Source of the DNA: Labilibaculum filiforme
GTDB lineage: Bacteria > Bacteroidota > Bacteroidia > Bacteroidales > Marinifilaceae
Assembly (NCBI RefSeq): GCF_002843315.1
Contig: NZ_MVDD01000010.1
Coordinates: 62,001-126,000 of the forward strand
Direction: 5' to 3'
Length of the DNA: 64,000 bases
Part shown: piece by piece, positions 25,353 through 34,210 of the stretch
Position numbering within the stretch: the first letter of the stretch is position 1
Layout of the letters: every line of letters starts with the position of its first letter
Translations under genes and position numbers: made by a program
The notes under the pieces: model-generated
The model's input: only the letters and a program-made list of their open reading frames with translations
Database searches by the model: none
What the model was told of the DNA's origin: nothing

Positions 25353-27764
25353 CTAGAATTTAGCACTAAGCTTCAGGTTAATTTTTCTGGATGTAAGGTA
25401 ATTGGGAATTGCATATTGATTTCCCGATACATCATTAATCCATAAATAGGATATGGTATTATTTATATCCAAAACATTGAAAACTTCCAGACTGATCCAC
25501 ATCGATTTAAAATGTTTTAACAAACCATTTTTAAAGTCGGTGTTTTCATCCACTAAGACTTTCGAAAATCCCAAATCAATTCTTCTGTAATTTGGCATTC
25601 TAAAACTATCCCCGTTTTTTCCTTTTTTAGGTGTCCATACCGGCAACTTTCCACCGTAAAATAAACTTAAATGCATTTTGTAGGAGGGGTTGTTTGGCAG
25701 GTAATCTTGAAAAAACATCGCAAAATTAACTCTTTCATCAGTTGGTCTAGGCAAATAACCAAACTCATCACCAATTATATCTTCTTCAGTTTTCATTATC
25801 GATAAACTTGCCCACGATTCGGTTCCAGGAACAAATTCACCATTAATTCTTAAATCTAAACCTGTGGCATAGCCTTTCGATTTTTTATCTGCATAATATC
25901 TAATTCGAACATTTTCAATGTCATAAGGAGTTAATGACTTTAGATCTTTATAATATAATTCGCTGGAGAATTTAAACGGACGATTCCATGCTTGAAAGAA
26001 ATATTCTTGCCCTAAAACATAGTGAATCGATTTTTGTAGATTCACGTTTGGGTTAATCTTTCCATTATAATTTAGCATTTCTCGGTACGATGGGGTTTGT
26101 TGATAAAATCCGGAGGAAAATCGAAATTTAACCTTCTTTTCCCAATTTGGAATATAATCAACGGATGCGCGGGGAGAGAAGAAACTCTCATTCGTATAAT
26201 CCCAGAAATGATATCTTAGTCCTCCGGTGAGCTGAAATTCACCTTTACTGTTTTGAAATACATAGGTAGCTTGTCCAAAAGAGGTAATATGATTGCTATT
26301 AATTTTATTCGTTGCATTTCTTGTGTAGGCAAGTACAACTCCTGAATTGGAAACAGGAACCGAATAGCCTGCTGAGTCCTGATATTGCCATTCATTTATC
26401 CGATCATCTACTTCTTCGTGCTTTCCTCCAACTCCCCATTGAATAAATAAATCGTCGATATTGTGATCCCCTTTTAGGTCGATGGTACTAACATTTCTAC
26501 TCAGTTTATTTCTCGCGTGATCTATAAATGTGCCCACTCCTATATTCTCAAGACTTTCCGATGAATTTCCTCCTTGCGATACAAATAAATCGCTCAGGTA
26601 ATACTGTCCCATAATATCGAAAGTTTCTTTTTCGGTGGTTTCGTATCTGCTTGCAATAATACGATACAAGGATATGCTGTTAGGGTGAAATTTTAAGGTA
26701 AGTGCTTGAAGGTTGGTTTCATACTTGTCTTTTTCTTTACCTTCAAAATAAATTTTAAGTTGCAGCGCCTCACTAATAGTCCCAAATGATGTATTTCGGG
26801 TTTCGGGTTTAAAATTGTAATTGTTTCGGCTCATACTTGCCCACAAATGCAGACTTAACGAGTTGGAAAAACGGTAATTCAGCATCGCCTGAACATCGGT
26901 ATAATTTGGTTTGTATTCTCCTTTCGTGTCTAATGAATTAAGTAGATATTCATTTGTTTTGTATCGAATACCCGCTAAATAGCTTAGTTTGCTATTCTTG
27001 CTGCTATTGGCAAAATGAAAAGAACTACCTAGTAAACTAGCTTCCGCAGAGGCTTCAAATTTCGTAGGTGTTTTGTATTTTACATCCAATACCGATGAGA
27101 GTTTATCTCCATATTTAGCATCAAATCCTCCCGAAGAAAACTGAATGGATGAAACTAAATCGGGATTAATAACACTGAGTCCTTCTTGCTGACCGGATCG
27201 AACCAAATTGGGACGGTATATTTCAACGTCGTTGATGTACACTAAATTTTCATCGAAATTACCACCACGAACAGTGTATTGAGAGCTTAACTCATTGTTA
27301 GAACTTACTCCCGGCAGGGTTTTTATTATCTGTTCCACCGCACCACTTCCTGTTACAGGTAGCAGTTCTAGTTGTTTCGTTCCAATACTAATATTCTTAT
27401 TGGAAATGGATTCTTGGGAAGCAACAACAACTTCTTTTAGTTGTTCCTGTTTTAGTTGTAATATATGGTTGTAAGATTTTATTTCCCCTGATTTTAATTG
27501 AAATTTCGCCTCGAAGTTTTGATAGCTAATATGCGATATTTTTAAGGTGATGTTTGTATTGGAGGGTACTTTTATTGTATAATTTCCATTTGTGTCGCTG
27601 GTAGTGTATTTAGCGATAGGTTCAATTTGAATATGAGCCCCAGAAATTTTATTTTGTTTATCATCAGTTATATTTCCTTTGATAATAGCATGTTGTTGTG
27701 CTTTTAATTGGAAGGGAAGCAATATGCTTATTAAAAGAATAAATCGATATATTGATTGAACCAT
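25353..27764 (-). CDS. TonB-dependent receptor with carboxypeptidase-like regulatory domain
   Basis: An outer-membrane receptor of 803 residues from the ATG at 27764. An upstream in-frame ATG at 27833 would place 23 extra residues before the signal peptide (ILLPFQLKAQ), so the later start is chosen. After the signal peptide come a CarboxypepD_reg-like domain (IIKGNITDDKQNKISGA, GNYTIKV), a plug domain (LPGVSSNNELSSQYTVRGGN, VYINDVEIYRPN) and a long beta-barrel ending in KLSAKF with terminal aromatic residue. It imports a ligand using TonB energy; no SusD partner is adjacent, so the substrate is open. The BatA/VWA gene follows after 57 bp. Confidence 0.92.
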   Translation of the reverse strand: MVQSIYRFILLISILLPFQLKAQQHAIIKGNITDDKQNKISGAHIQIEPIAKYTTSDTNGNYTIKVPSNTNITLKISHISYQNFEAKFQLKSGEIKSYNHILQLKQEQLKEVVVASQESISNKNISIGTKQLELLPVTGSGAVEQIIKTLPGVSSNNELSSQYTVRGGNFDENLVYINDVEIYRPNLVRSGQQEGLSVINPDLVSSIQFSSGGFDAKYGDKLSSVLDVKYKTPTKFEASAEASLLGSSFHFANSSKNSKLSYLAGIRYKTNEYLLNSLDTKGEYKPNYTDVQAMLNYRFSNSLSLHLWASMSRNNYNFKPETRNTSFGTISEALQLKIYFEGKEKDKYETNLQALTLKFHPNSISLYRIIASRYETTEKETFDIMGQYYLSDLFVSQGGNSSESLENIGVGTFIDHARNKLSRNVSTIDLKGDHNIDDLFIQWGVGGKHEEVDDRINEWQYQDSAGYSVPVSNSGVVLAYTRNATNKINSNHITSFGQATYVFQNSKGEFQLTGGLRYHFWDYTNESFFSPRASVDYIPNWEKKVKFRFSSGFYQQTPSYREMLNYNGKINPNVNLQKSIHYVLGQEYFFQAWNRPFKFSSELYYKDLKSLTPYDIENVRIRYYADKKSKGYATGLDLRINGEFVPGTESWASLSIMKTEEDIIGDEFGYLPRPTDERVNFAMFFQDYLPNNPSYKMHLSLFYGGKLPVWTPKKGKNGDSFRMPNYRRIDLGFSKVLVDENTDFKNGLLKHFKSMWISLEVFNVLDINNTISYLWINDVSGNQYAIPNYLTSRKINLKLSAKF

Positions 27765-27899
27765 AATGGAATACAGACTGTTAAGTTTTATTGTCGGAAA
27801 AATAATTGCAATTACTAAATTATTAAGATGCAAAAGCCATTCTAAATATAGGAATAGTTTTCATAAAATATAAAAAAAAAGCAGAATCATCTTTTTTTT

Positions 27900-27919
27900 A
27901 GATAAGGACCTTATCTTTA
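27900..27919 (+). promoter_or_regulatory. Palindrome overlapping a -7-like element before the dipeptidase gene
   Basis: AGATAAGG-A-CCTTATCT (27900-27916) is a perfect 8-bp inverted repeat. It overlaps TATCTTTA (27912-27919), a 7-of-8 match to the -7 consensus. A clear -33 TTG is not seen. It may be an operator for the dipeptidase gene starting at 27950. Confidence 0.4.
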
Positions 27920-27949
27920 CCTATTCTATAACCGAAAATTGAATAACAT

Positions 27950-29179
27950 ATGAAAAAAGTTTATTTCTCAGGCTTGTTCCTTAGTCTAGTTATAAGTCTG
28001 TCCTCATGCGAAAGTATGGAGCAAAAAGTGGCAAAAATCCATAATGATGCTTTTACTATTGACACTCATGTGGATACGCCTTATCAGCTTTTAGATAAGG
28101 ATTTTGATATTAGTATTTCTCATCCTTTTGCAAATGGAGGAACTTGCGTTGATTTTCCCAGGATGAAAGAAGGTGGATTGGATGGAATCTTTTTTGCTGC
28201 CTTTACTTCGCAAAGAGAAAGAACGGATGAAAACATTCTTGCAGCACGTTGTAAGGCCAATGAATTAATTGATTCAACTTATGCTGCTTGTCATAAACAT
28301 AGTAATTTAGCAGAAGTTGCTTTGTCGGTTGAAGATGGATATCGTATAGAAAAAGAAGGGAAAAGAGCTGTTTTTATTGGGCTCGAGAATGGATTCCCTA
28401 TCGGAAAAGATATTTTAGAGGTGGAGAGGTATTTTAATTTGGGGGTTCGTTACATTACTTTATGTCATACTTCGAATAATGATATTTGCGATTCATCTAC
28501 CGATAAAAATGGTGCCGAGTTTAATGGTTTAAGTTCTTTTGGCGAAAAGGTGGTGCCTGAAATGAATGATTTAGGAATTTTAATTGATGTATCGCATATT
28601 TCGGATAGTTCATTTTTTGATGTGCTGAAACTATCTAAAACTCCAGTAATTGCATCACACTCTTGTGCAAGAGCGGTTTGTAATAATCCAAGAAATTTAA
28701 CCGATGAGATGCTAAAAGCGTTGGCTAAAAATGGAGGCGTGATACAAATGTGTATTTTGGATGATTACGTGAAGGCTCCCGATACTACCACTATTGCTTA
28801 TCGAAAGGAGCTGGAGTTACGTGCTCGATATCGGAATGCTGGAAAAATGTCGAAAGAGGAAGAGGAAAAATTATGGGGCGAATGGCGCCAAATGCATATA
28901 GATTATCCAAAAGATAAGCCTACGGTTGCCGATGCAGTAGATCATATCGACCATATTGTGAATTTGGTGGGAATTGAACATGTAGGTATAGGAACCGACT
29001 TTGATGGCGGTGGTGGTTTAAAAGACTGTGCAGATGTTAGTCAGATGATGAATATTACCAAAGAATTAGTCAAGAGGAATTACTCCGAAGAGGATATTTG
29101 TAAAATTTGGGGTGGTAACTTTATGCGTGTTTTTAAAGATGTGGAAACATATGCAAAGAGTAAAAAAATAGCCGGATAA
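27950..29179 (+). CDS. Membrane dipeptidase (peptidase M19) lipoprotein
   Basis: A 409-residue zinc dipeptidase of the renal dipeptidase family. A lipoprotein signal is present (LSLVISLSSC, lipid-modified Cys20). Metal-site motifs appear in order: DTHVDTP (HxD), GLENGFPIG (Glu), IDVSHIS (His), PVIASHSCARAV (His) and GIGTDFDGGG. M19 enzymes cleave L-L and L-D dipeptides, and some act on cell-wall-derived peptides. The lipoprotein signal places it at the periplasmic or outer face. It stands alone, with a palindrome over its putative promoter. Confidence 0.93.
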   Translation: MKKVYFSGLFLSLVISLSSCESMEQKVAKIHNDAFTIDTHVDTPYQLLDKDFDISISHPFANGGTCVDFPRMKEGGLDGIFFAAFTSQRERTDENILAARCKANELIDSTYAACHKHSNLAEVALSVEDGYRIEKEGKRAVFIGLENGFPIGKDILEVERYFNLGVRYITLCHTSNNDICDSSTDKNGAEFNGLSSFGEKVVPEMNDLGILIDVSHISDSSFFDVLKLSKTPVIASHSCARAVCNNPRNLTDEMLKALAKNGGVIQMCILDDYVKAPDTTTIAYRKELELRARYRNAGKMSKEEEEKLWGEWRQMHIDYPKDKPTVADAVDHIDHIVNLVGIEHVGIGTDFDGGGGLKDCADVSQMMNITKELVKRNYSEEDICKIWGGNFMRVFKDVETYAKSKKIAG

Positions 29180-29260
29180 TGAATTGTTGCTGTTTTGTAA
29201 CTTATTTCCTTTGTAAGCAAAAGGATACATTTGTAACAGCTAATTTTAAAAGATCAAATT

Positions 29261-29686
29261 GTGAAGAAAGTATTGGTGTTAAGCGATAAAAATGAGGCTC
29301 GTTCTCAAATGGCTGAAAAGTGGTTGAACTATTACGGCAAACGAAATTTAGAGGTATGGAGTGCTGGATTGGAAAAAGGATCTATTCAAGTATTGGCACA
29401 AAAAGCAATGGCCGAGGCGGTAATGGATATTCCGGAATACAAGTCGAAGGCAGTTTCGGATCTTTCGCAGGATACTTTTGATTTTGTGTTGTGTTTCGAT
29501 AAAGAGGTGGAGAACAGGCTTCCTGCTTTGAATGGAAATCCTGAAGTATTGTTGTTTGAGCTTCCTAATCCAGCGGATGTGGAAGGTGAGGAGAATGTTA
29601 AGTTGCAGGCTTATAATGCTATATGTAATGCGGTAGATGATATTTGCTTTAGCTTTGTTCAAGATAAATTTCAAATTGTAAGCTGA
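29261..29686 (+). CDS. Low-molecular-weight phosphatase / ArsC-like protein lacking the catalytic Cys
   Basis: A 141-residue protein with a GTG start, of the LMW phosphotyrosine phosphatase / arsenate reductase fold. The normal P-loop Cx4-5RS reads VLVLSDKNEARSQMAE: Arg-Ser and QMAE are kept, but the nucleophilic Cys is Ser (residue 8). WSAGL, YKSKAVSDL, FDFVLCFDKEVENRLPAL and LFELPNPADVEGEE follow the family order, ending in an acidic loop. As a Cys nucleophile is needed, the usual phosphatase or reductase chemistry is unlikely; it may bind a phosphorylated partner or do something else. It follows the dipeptidase by 81 bp; a terminator is at 29762. Confidence 0.75.
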   Translation: MKKVLVLSDKNEARSQMAEKWLNYYGKRNLEVWSAGLEKGSIQVLAQKAMAEAVMDIPEYKSKAVSDLSQDTFDFVLCFDKEVENRLPALNGNPEVLLFELPNPADVEGEENVKLQAYNAICNAVDDICFSFVQDKFQIVS

Positions 29687-29761
29687 TTTATTAGTTTTTA
29701 TTGATAAGCTGCTTATTGGTTATATTCTGTTTTTAAATGTTTAAGACAGATTTAAATAGAC

Positions 29762-29794
29762 AACGGAATTCAGAAATGAATTCCGTTTTTTTTT
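29762..29794 (+). terminator. Intrinsic terminator after the LMW-phosphatase-like gene
   Basis: AACGGAATTCA and TGAATTCCGTT form an 11-bp stem around GAAA, followed by nine Ts. The rest of the 468-bp gap up to 30154 is AT-rich and holds only a putative promoter at 29951. Confidence 0.9.
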
Positions 29795-29950
29795 GATTGT
29801 ATGCGCCTCTATTTTAGTTAGTTTATAAACAGTTCAAACTCGTTTTTGATGTTCACGATCTTCTTTTTTAATGTAATGTTTTAAGAGGAGCTGTAATGTA
29901 AGTGCTTGATTTATTATTGTATGAATTGTGTTCTGGTATCATTTTTAAAC

Positions 29951-29981
29951 TTGACAAGAGGCTAGGAATTTCGTAAATTTA
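29951..29981 (+). promoter_or_regulatory. Putative promoter of the gene at 30155
   Basis: TTG (29951-29953), a 20-bp spacer and TAAATTTA (29974-29981), a 7-of-8 match to TAnnTTTG. The resulting leader of about 165 bases is long for this window. Confidence 0.45.
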
Positions 29982-30154
29982 ATTAGATCTACTTCTAAAG
30001 AACAAACGCTTGTAATACTAAATAGACTATGATAATTCATTTTTATAGTGCAATAAAAATCCGCTTTCTATAGCAAGATCGTACTTCTCTTATTCCTGCC
30101 CTTTACAAACTGTTTCAAATTAGTTTAAATTCAATTCATTAAAAGGAGACGAAA

Positions 30155-30595
30155 ATGAAAAAAAACATTGGAGTTTGGTTAGATACCGAAAAAGCCTACA
30201 TTATTACGATTGAGGATAATGGAGCCAGAGTTGATAAAATTGAATCCGATATTGAATCGAGATTGCGTTTCAAAGGAGAAACAAAACCTTATTCTCGTAT
30301 GGGCAATCAGTTTATAAATCCCGCAACCAAAATAACTCATAAGAGGCGGCACCAAATGAAACATTATTTTGAAGCGATTACCGATCATTTATACGAGGCT
30401 GAAGAAATTTATTTGTTCGGACCTGCTGAAACAAAGGTGCACCTTGCAAAGCATATCAGTAAAGAAGTTACGCTTAAAGATCGTATTCGTAAAATTGAGT
30501 CGGAGGATCATTTGACAGAAAACCAAATGATTGCTTGTGTGAAGAAGGTGTTTGAACAGAAGCCGGTTAAAGTAAATGTTCGTATTCGTCATTAA
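30155..30595 (+). CDS. Conserved hypothetical protein with eRF1-domain-like features
   Basis: A 146-residue soluble protein that I cannot name with certainty. It begins MKKNIGVWLDTEKAYIITIED and has a basic middle segment (HKRRHQMKHYFEAITDHL) followed by EEIYLFGPAETKVHLAKHI, which recalls the GPxxxK-type strand-helix of bacterial eRF1 domain-3-like (BaeRF/host-attachment) proteins. The start is supported by an AAAGGAG ribosome binding site 7 bases before the ATG, unusual in this phylum and suggesting strong expression. It follows a long 5' leader. The family hint is weak; a nucleic-acid or ribosome-related role is only a possibility. Confidence 0.6.
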   Translation: MKKNIGVWLDTEKAYIITIEDNGARVDKIESDIESRLRFKGETKPYSRMGNQFINPATKITHKRRHQMKHYFEAITDHLYEAEEIYLFGPAETKVHLAKHISKEVTLKDRIRKIESEDHLTENQMIACVKKVFEQKPVKVNVRIRH

Positions 30596-30727
30596 TTATT
30601 TTAGGGATTTCGAATTGTAAGTTAGTTCCCATAATTGGATGTTTTTAAGGCTTAAAAAAACCAATTGTGGGAATTTTTTTCTTTTGATTGTATTATCTTG
30701 TACTAAACAAATAGTAAAAAACCTTTT

Positions 30728-31138
30728 ATGATTCAACAAATAGAAATCTCTTTGCCAGCTTATGCCAGAGGTTATCACCTTATCGATTCGGAACTTAACA
30801 AGCATTTGCCGGTTTTGCCTAAAACAGGAATTCTTCATTTATTTCTAAAACACACTTCAGCAGCTCTAAGTATAAACGAAAATGCAGATCCATCGGTTCG
30901 TGTCGATTTCGAAGCCATCATGAATCGAATAGTGCCTGAAAATAAATCTTTTTACACACATATTTTGGAAGGGGCAGACGATATGCCTGCTCACATTAAA
31001 GCTTCTTTACTTGGTTCCGAACTAAGCATTCCAATTACCAACCATCAATTAAACTTAGGCACTTGGCAAGGAATTTATCTTTGCGAGTTTAGAAATAGTG
31101 GCGGACGAAGAAATTTGGTGGCAAGCATCTATTCGTAA
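30728..31138 (+). CDS. YjbQ / UPF0047 family protein
   Basis: A 136-residue protein matching the YjbQ (UPF0047) family across its length: HTSAALSINENADPSVRVD, THILEGADDMPAHIKASLLG, LNLGTWQGIYLCEFR and a final RRNLVASIYS. Some members are annotated as secondary thiamine-phosphate synthases because they complement thiE mutants; the natural substrate is uncertain. A thiamine salvage operon with its own thiE lies 10 kb away, so no dependence is implied. A bidirectional terminator follows. Confidence 0.9.
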   Translation: MIQQIEISLPAYARGYHLIDSELNKHLPVLPKTGILHLFLKHTSAALSINENADPSVRVDFEAIMNRIVPENKSFYTHILEGADDMPAHIKASLLGSELSIPITNHQLNLGTWQGIYLCEFRNSGGRRNLVASIYS

Positions 31139-31141
31139 ACA

Positions 31142-31169
31142 AAAAACGCCTCACTAATGAGGCGTTTTT
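31142..31169. terminator. Bidirectional intrinsic terminator between yjbQ and aminopeptidase P genes
   Basis: AAAAACGCCTCA and TGAGGCGTTTTT form a perfect 12-bp stem around CTAA, giving T-runs on both strands. It fits between two convergent genes. Confidence 0.9.
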
Positions 31170-31173
31170 GATA

Positions 31174-32946
31174 TTATATATTCTTGGTTTTTTCTTTTAA
31201 CCAGTTCTGATGCTTATCATCCAATTCGGGAGATAATGCCTCATAAACTTTCTGATGATAATCATTCAGCCAAGTTCTTTCTTCGGGGGTAAGTAGTTCA
31301 ATAATAATTCCTTTGGTTTCGAAGTGGCACAAGGTAATTGTTTCAAAGTTTAAGAACTCTCCAAATGGTGTGCTTTCTTCAAGGCAACAAAGTATTAGGT
31401 TTTCATGGCGAATTCCATAATGTCCTTCGCGGTAAAACCCTGGTTCGTCAGAAGTTATCATTCCCGGCAATAGTGCCTGATCTTTAATTTCTTGTCGAAT
31501 ACTTTGCGGACCTTCGTGAACATTCATAAAACATCCAACTCCATGACCAGTTCCATGTCCGTAATTTTTGCCCTTGTGCCATAAAGCCTGACGGGCTAAA
31601 ATATCTAAATTGCAACCACGTGTTCCTTGCGGAAATTTAGCCATTGCCAATTGAATCATTCCTTTTAGAACCAAAGTAAAATCTGTTTTCTCCTCTTCGT
31701 TTAATTCGCCCATGGGAATGGTTCTGGTAATATCAGTGGTTCCTTCCAGGAATTGAGCTCCCGAGTCAATAAGCAGTAATCCTTCAGCCTTAATCTCCAC
31801 ATCCGATTCGGGCGTGGTAGAGTAATGTGGATGCGCACCATGATCCTTATAACCAACAATACTTCCAAAGCTTTCGCCTTTAAAATTTTCTTGGTACGAT
31901 CTAAATTCTTTGAGTTTATTCATTACCGTGAATTCGGTAATTTTATTTTTTCCAATATTTTCTTCTAGCCAATAGTAAAAATGAGTAAGAGCAACGCCAT
32001 CTTTTTTCATGGCATTTTTCATTCCTTCAATTTCCACTTCGTTTTTTATGCTTTTTAATAGCTGAGAAGGATTTTCTCTTTCGACAATATTGGAACAAAT
32101 CGATCTGAAAACATTCAAATTGGTTCTGTTAATATCAAGCAGAACACTTGCCGATCCAGGAATTTCAAGTAGGTCGTTAAAAATCTGAGCGTAATCAGCA
32201 ATATAAATTTGATCTTCGGCTAGTTTTTGTATCAGTTCATTAGATATATAATCTTCACTAATATAAAGAGTTGCCGATTCAACTCCAATAACGGCGTAGG
32301 CTAGGGCAAGTGGGTTGTAATCGATATCGCTTCCTCTAATGTTAAAAATCCAAGCTACATCGTCTAAGCTACCTACGAAATGAAAGTTGCATTCGCATTC
32401 TTCCATTTTTTTGCGGATTTTCATCAACTTACTATATCGGCTCTGACCCGAAAAGCATACTTCATGATCAAAAATAGTATTGTTTGGAAGTGCTGGTCGA
32501 TTTACCCAAATTTCATCAACAAGGTCAAATTCTTCAATAATATGAATTCCAAGATCTCCTAATTTGTTTTTTAACTCTCTGGTTTGAGCCGCAGAATAAC
32601 AAGTGCCATCGAAGCCAATATTTGGGTTTACAGGTAATTCTTCGGATAACCATTCGTTTTGGGAAGGAGTTCCTGCAGTTCCCATTTTGAATAGTTTAAT
32701 TCCACTTCCCTGTAGCTGGGTTTCTGCTTGCAAAAAGTATCTGGAATCGGTCCAGAGACCTGCTTTTTCCTGAGTAATGACAAGTGTTCCTGCCGAGCCT
32801 GTAAATCCTGACATCCATTGGCGAGTGGTCCATTTGTCTGGAACGTATTCACTCATATGAGGATCAGAACTAGTAATAATGTATGCATGTATATTTTTTT
32901 CATGCATTAAAGAACGCAAAGCGTTTACTCTCTCAGCAACAGTCAT
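31174..32946 (-). CDS. Xaa-Pro aminopeptidase (aminopeptidase P, M24B)
   Basis: A 590-residue three-domain aminopeptidase P, resembling the long eukaryotic APP1 type. Two creatinase-like N-terminal domains (SSDPHMSEYVP ... WMSGFTGSAGTLVIT and a second around 160-300) precede the pita-bread catalytic domain. Metal-site motifs: LLIDSGAQFLEGTTDITRT (two Asp), GHGTGHGVGCFMNVHEGPQ (His) and SDEPGFYREGHYGIRHEN (two Glu region). It removes N-terminal residues before proline in the cytosol. No signal peptide is present. It ends close to the shared terminator and has no obvious operon partner. Confidence 0.94.
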   Translation of the reverse strand: MTVAERVNALRSLMHEKNIHAYIITSSDPHMSEYVPDKWTTRQWMSGFTGSAGTLVITQEKAGLWTDSRYFLQAETQLQGSGIKLFKMGTAGTPSQNEWLSEELPVNPNIGFDGTCYSAAQTRELKNKLGDLGIHIIEEFDLVDEIWVNRPALPNNTIFDHEVCFSGQSRYSKLMKIRKKMEECECNFHFVGSLDDVAWIFNIRGSDIDYNPLALAYAVIGVESATLYISEDYISNELIQKLAEDQIYIADYAQIFNDLLEIPGSASVLLDINRTNLNVFRSICSNIVERENPSQLLKSIKNEVEIEGMKNAMKKDGVALTHFYYWLEENIGKNKITEFTVMNKLKEFRSYQENFKGESFGSIVGYKDHGAHPHYSTTPESDVEIKAEGLLLIDSGAQFLEGTTDITRTIPMGELNEEEKTDFTLVLKGMIQLAMAKFPQGTRGCNLDILARQALWHKGKNYGHGTGHGVGCFMNVHEGPQSIRQEIKDQALLPGMITSDEPGFYREGHYGIRHENLILCCLEESTPFGEFLNFETITLCHFETKGIIIELLTPEERTWLNDYHQKVYEALSPELDDKHQNWLKEKTKNI

Positions 32947-33044
32947 TTTTAGATTTCGAATTGTTTAAGGGCTAAAATTACAATATTATGAATTATATCG
33001 GGAGAAAATCGGATAATTTTTTACCTCTTAGCTCCTTATTCACT

Positions 33045-33076
33045 AAAAAATCCCCCTTTGCCAGGCAAAGAGGGAT
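33045..33076 (-). terminator. Intrinsic terminator of the sigma/anti-sigma operon
   Basis: Read on the minus strand, ATCCCTCTTTGCC and GGCAAAGGGGGAT form a stem with one mismatch, followed by TTTTTT. It lies 24 bases after the DUF4097-like stop codon. Confidence 0.85.
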
Positions 33077-33099
33077 GATTTAATAACTTATTCTTTAGT

Positions 33100-34161
33100 C
33101 TATTTAAGACTTACATTACCATACTGACTGTTAATTTGAACTTTGCCTTTTGGAGTGGCAGACTTTCCTACAATAACTTTTAGGGAAGTTTCGGAGTTGT
33201 TCACAATTTTTTCAATTACCTGAGCATCTTCCGGATAGCTAATTCCACAATATTTTGTTTCTGCGTTTAAAGAATAACTTGCACCTTCTTCAATGGCAAT
33301 TTTGCTAGCAACATACTGATTGTCAACTTTAATAGATTCAAAGTTTTTGGATACGTTTTCTACTTTGCAATTCCCGTAACGAAGATTCAATTCTAAGTTT
33401 TTAGTTACATTCTCTATTTTGAAATCGGAATATTGCCCCATTGAAACAATAAATGTATTGGTATTTACAATGTTAAAAGCATCGTATTTGCTATCCGCTA
33501 GAACTGTTTCGTTGTTATCGAGATGTAGTTTTGAGTAGCGGCTAACCACTACTAATGCTTTACTAGTACCAATATTCATTTTCGAATATTTAAGGGTTAA
33601 TTTAGTACGGTTGCATTCATTTATAGTTGCTTTTGCATAGCTAAGATTAATGGTACTTACTGGTTTATCTTCCGAATAAAGAAAGTTTCCCCCCTGAAGG
33701 TTTCCGTAGCTTAAATTAATATTCGTTTTGGCTTGTAGGGTGTTAATGTAGATATCTCCAAATTTGTTCGAAATATCAAGCTTTATGTAACTAGGCATAA
33801 ATATTTCGTAATCGATACTAAATTTATTTCCTGTTTTAAATTGATGCGACATTTCGGTTACTGCGGTAATTTTATTCCCCGATTTATTGAGCTTTATATT
33901 GATATTCCTAAATAGTATTTTGGCTTTTTCTTCGCTGGAAGTTTCCAGGGTGATAATCACATTAATGGATAGGGAATCGCGATCCCAATTTTTAATGTTA
34001 ATATCTCCGTATTTGTTGGTAATGCTAAATTCGGTGCCTTCATTGGCTGAAAATACTTCCTTAATCTGTTTCTCGAAGTCATCCAAAGCAAAAGCATTTG
34101 TTGTAAACGCGAGTAGTACAACAAATAGGAGTGTGGAAAATTTGAATTTTAATGTCTTCAT
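33100..34161 (-). CDS. DUF4097-like secreted beta-repeat protein
   Basis: A 353-residue exported protein with a signal peptide ending NAFA (about residue 25). The mature part is made of short repeating strands with phrases such as ITNKYGDINIKNW, SNKFGDIYINTL, YGNLQGG, YGNCKVEN and a final NSQYGNVSLK. This YG(D/N)-x-x-(I/V) pattern is that of DUF4097/DUF2807-type putative adhesin beta-helices. It is the last gene of a probable operon with an ECF sigma factor and a membrane anti-sigma-like protein; similar trios occur in Bacteroidota and suggest an envelope-stress regulon. Function unknown. Confidence 0.78.
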   Translation of the reverse strand: MKTLKFKFSTLLFVVLLAFTTNAFALDDFEKQIKEVFSANEGTEFSITNKYGDINIKNWDRDSLSINVIITLETSSEEKAKILFRNINIKLNKSGNKITAVTEMSHQFKTGNKFSIDYEIFMPSYIKLDISNKFGDIYINTLQAKTNINLSYGNLQGGNFLYSEDKPVSTINLSYAKATINECNRTKLTLKYSKMNIGTSKALVVVSRYSKLHLDNNETVLADSKYDAFNIVNTNTFIVSMGQYSDFKIENVTKNLELNLRYGNCKVENVSKNFESIKVDNQYVASKIAIEEGASYSLNAETKYCGISYPEDAQVIEKIVNNSETSLKVIVGKSATPKGKVQINSQYGNVSLK

Positions 34162-34210
34162 AGTTTGTGTATTTAGGGTATGTTTTACTTTGTTTTGACT
34201 AACTGCTTTG

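Noticed and set aside
29348-29674. 108-codon antisense ORF over the phosphatase-like gene
   Set aside because: A shadow of the sense frame, with a strongly biased composition and no recognisable features.
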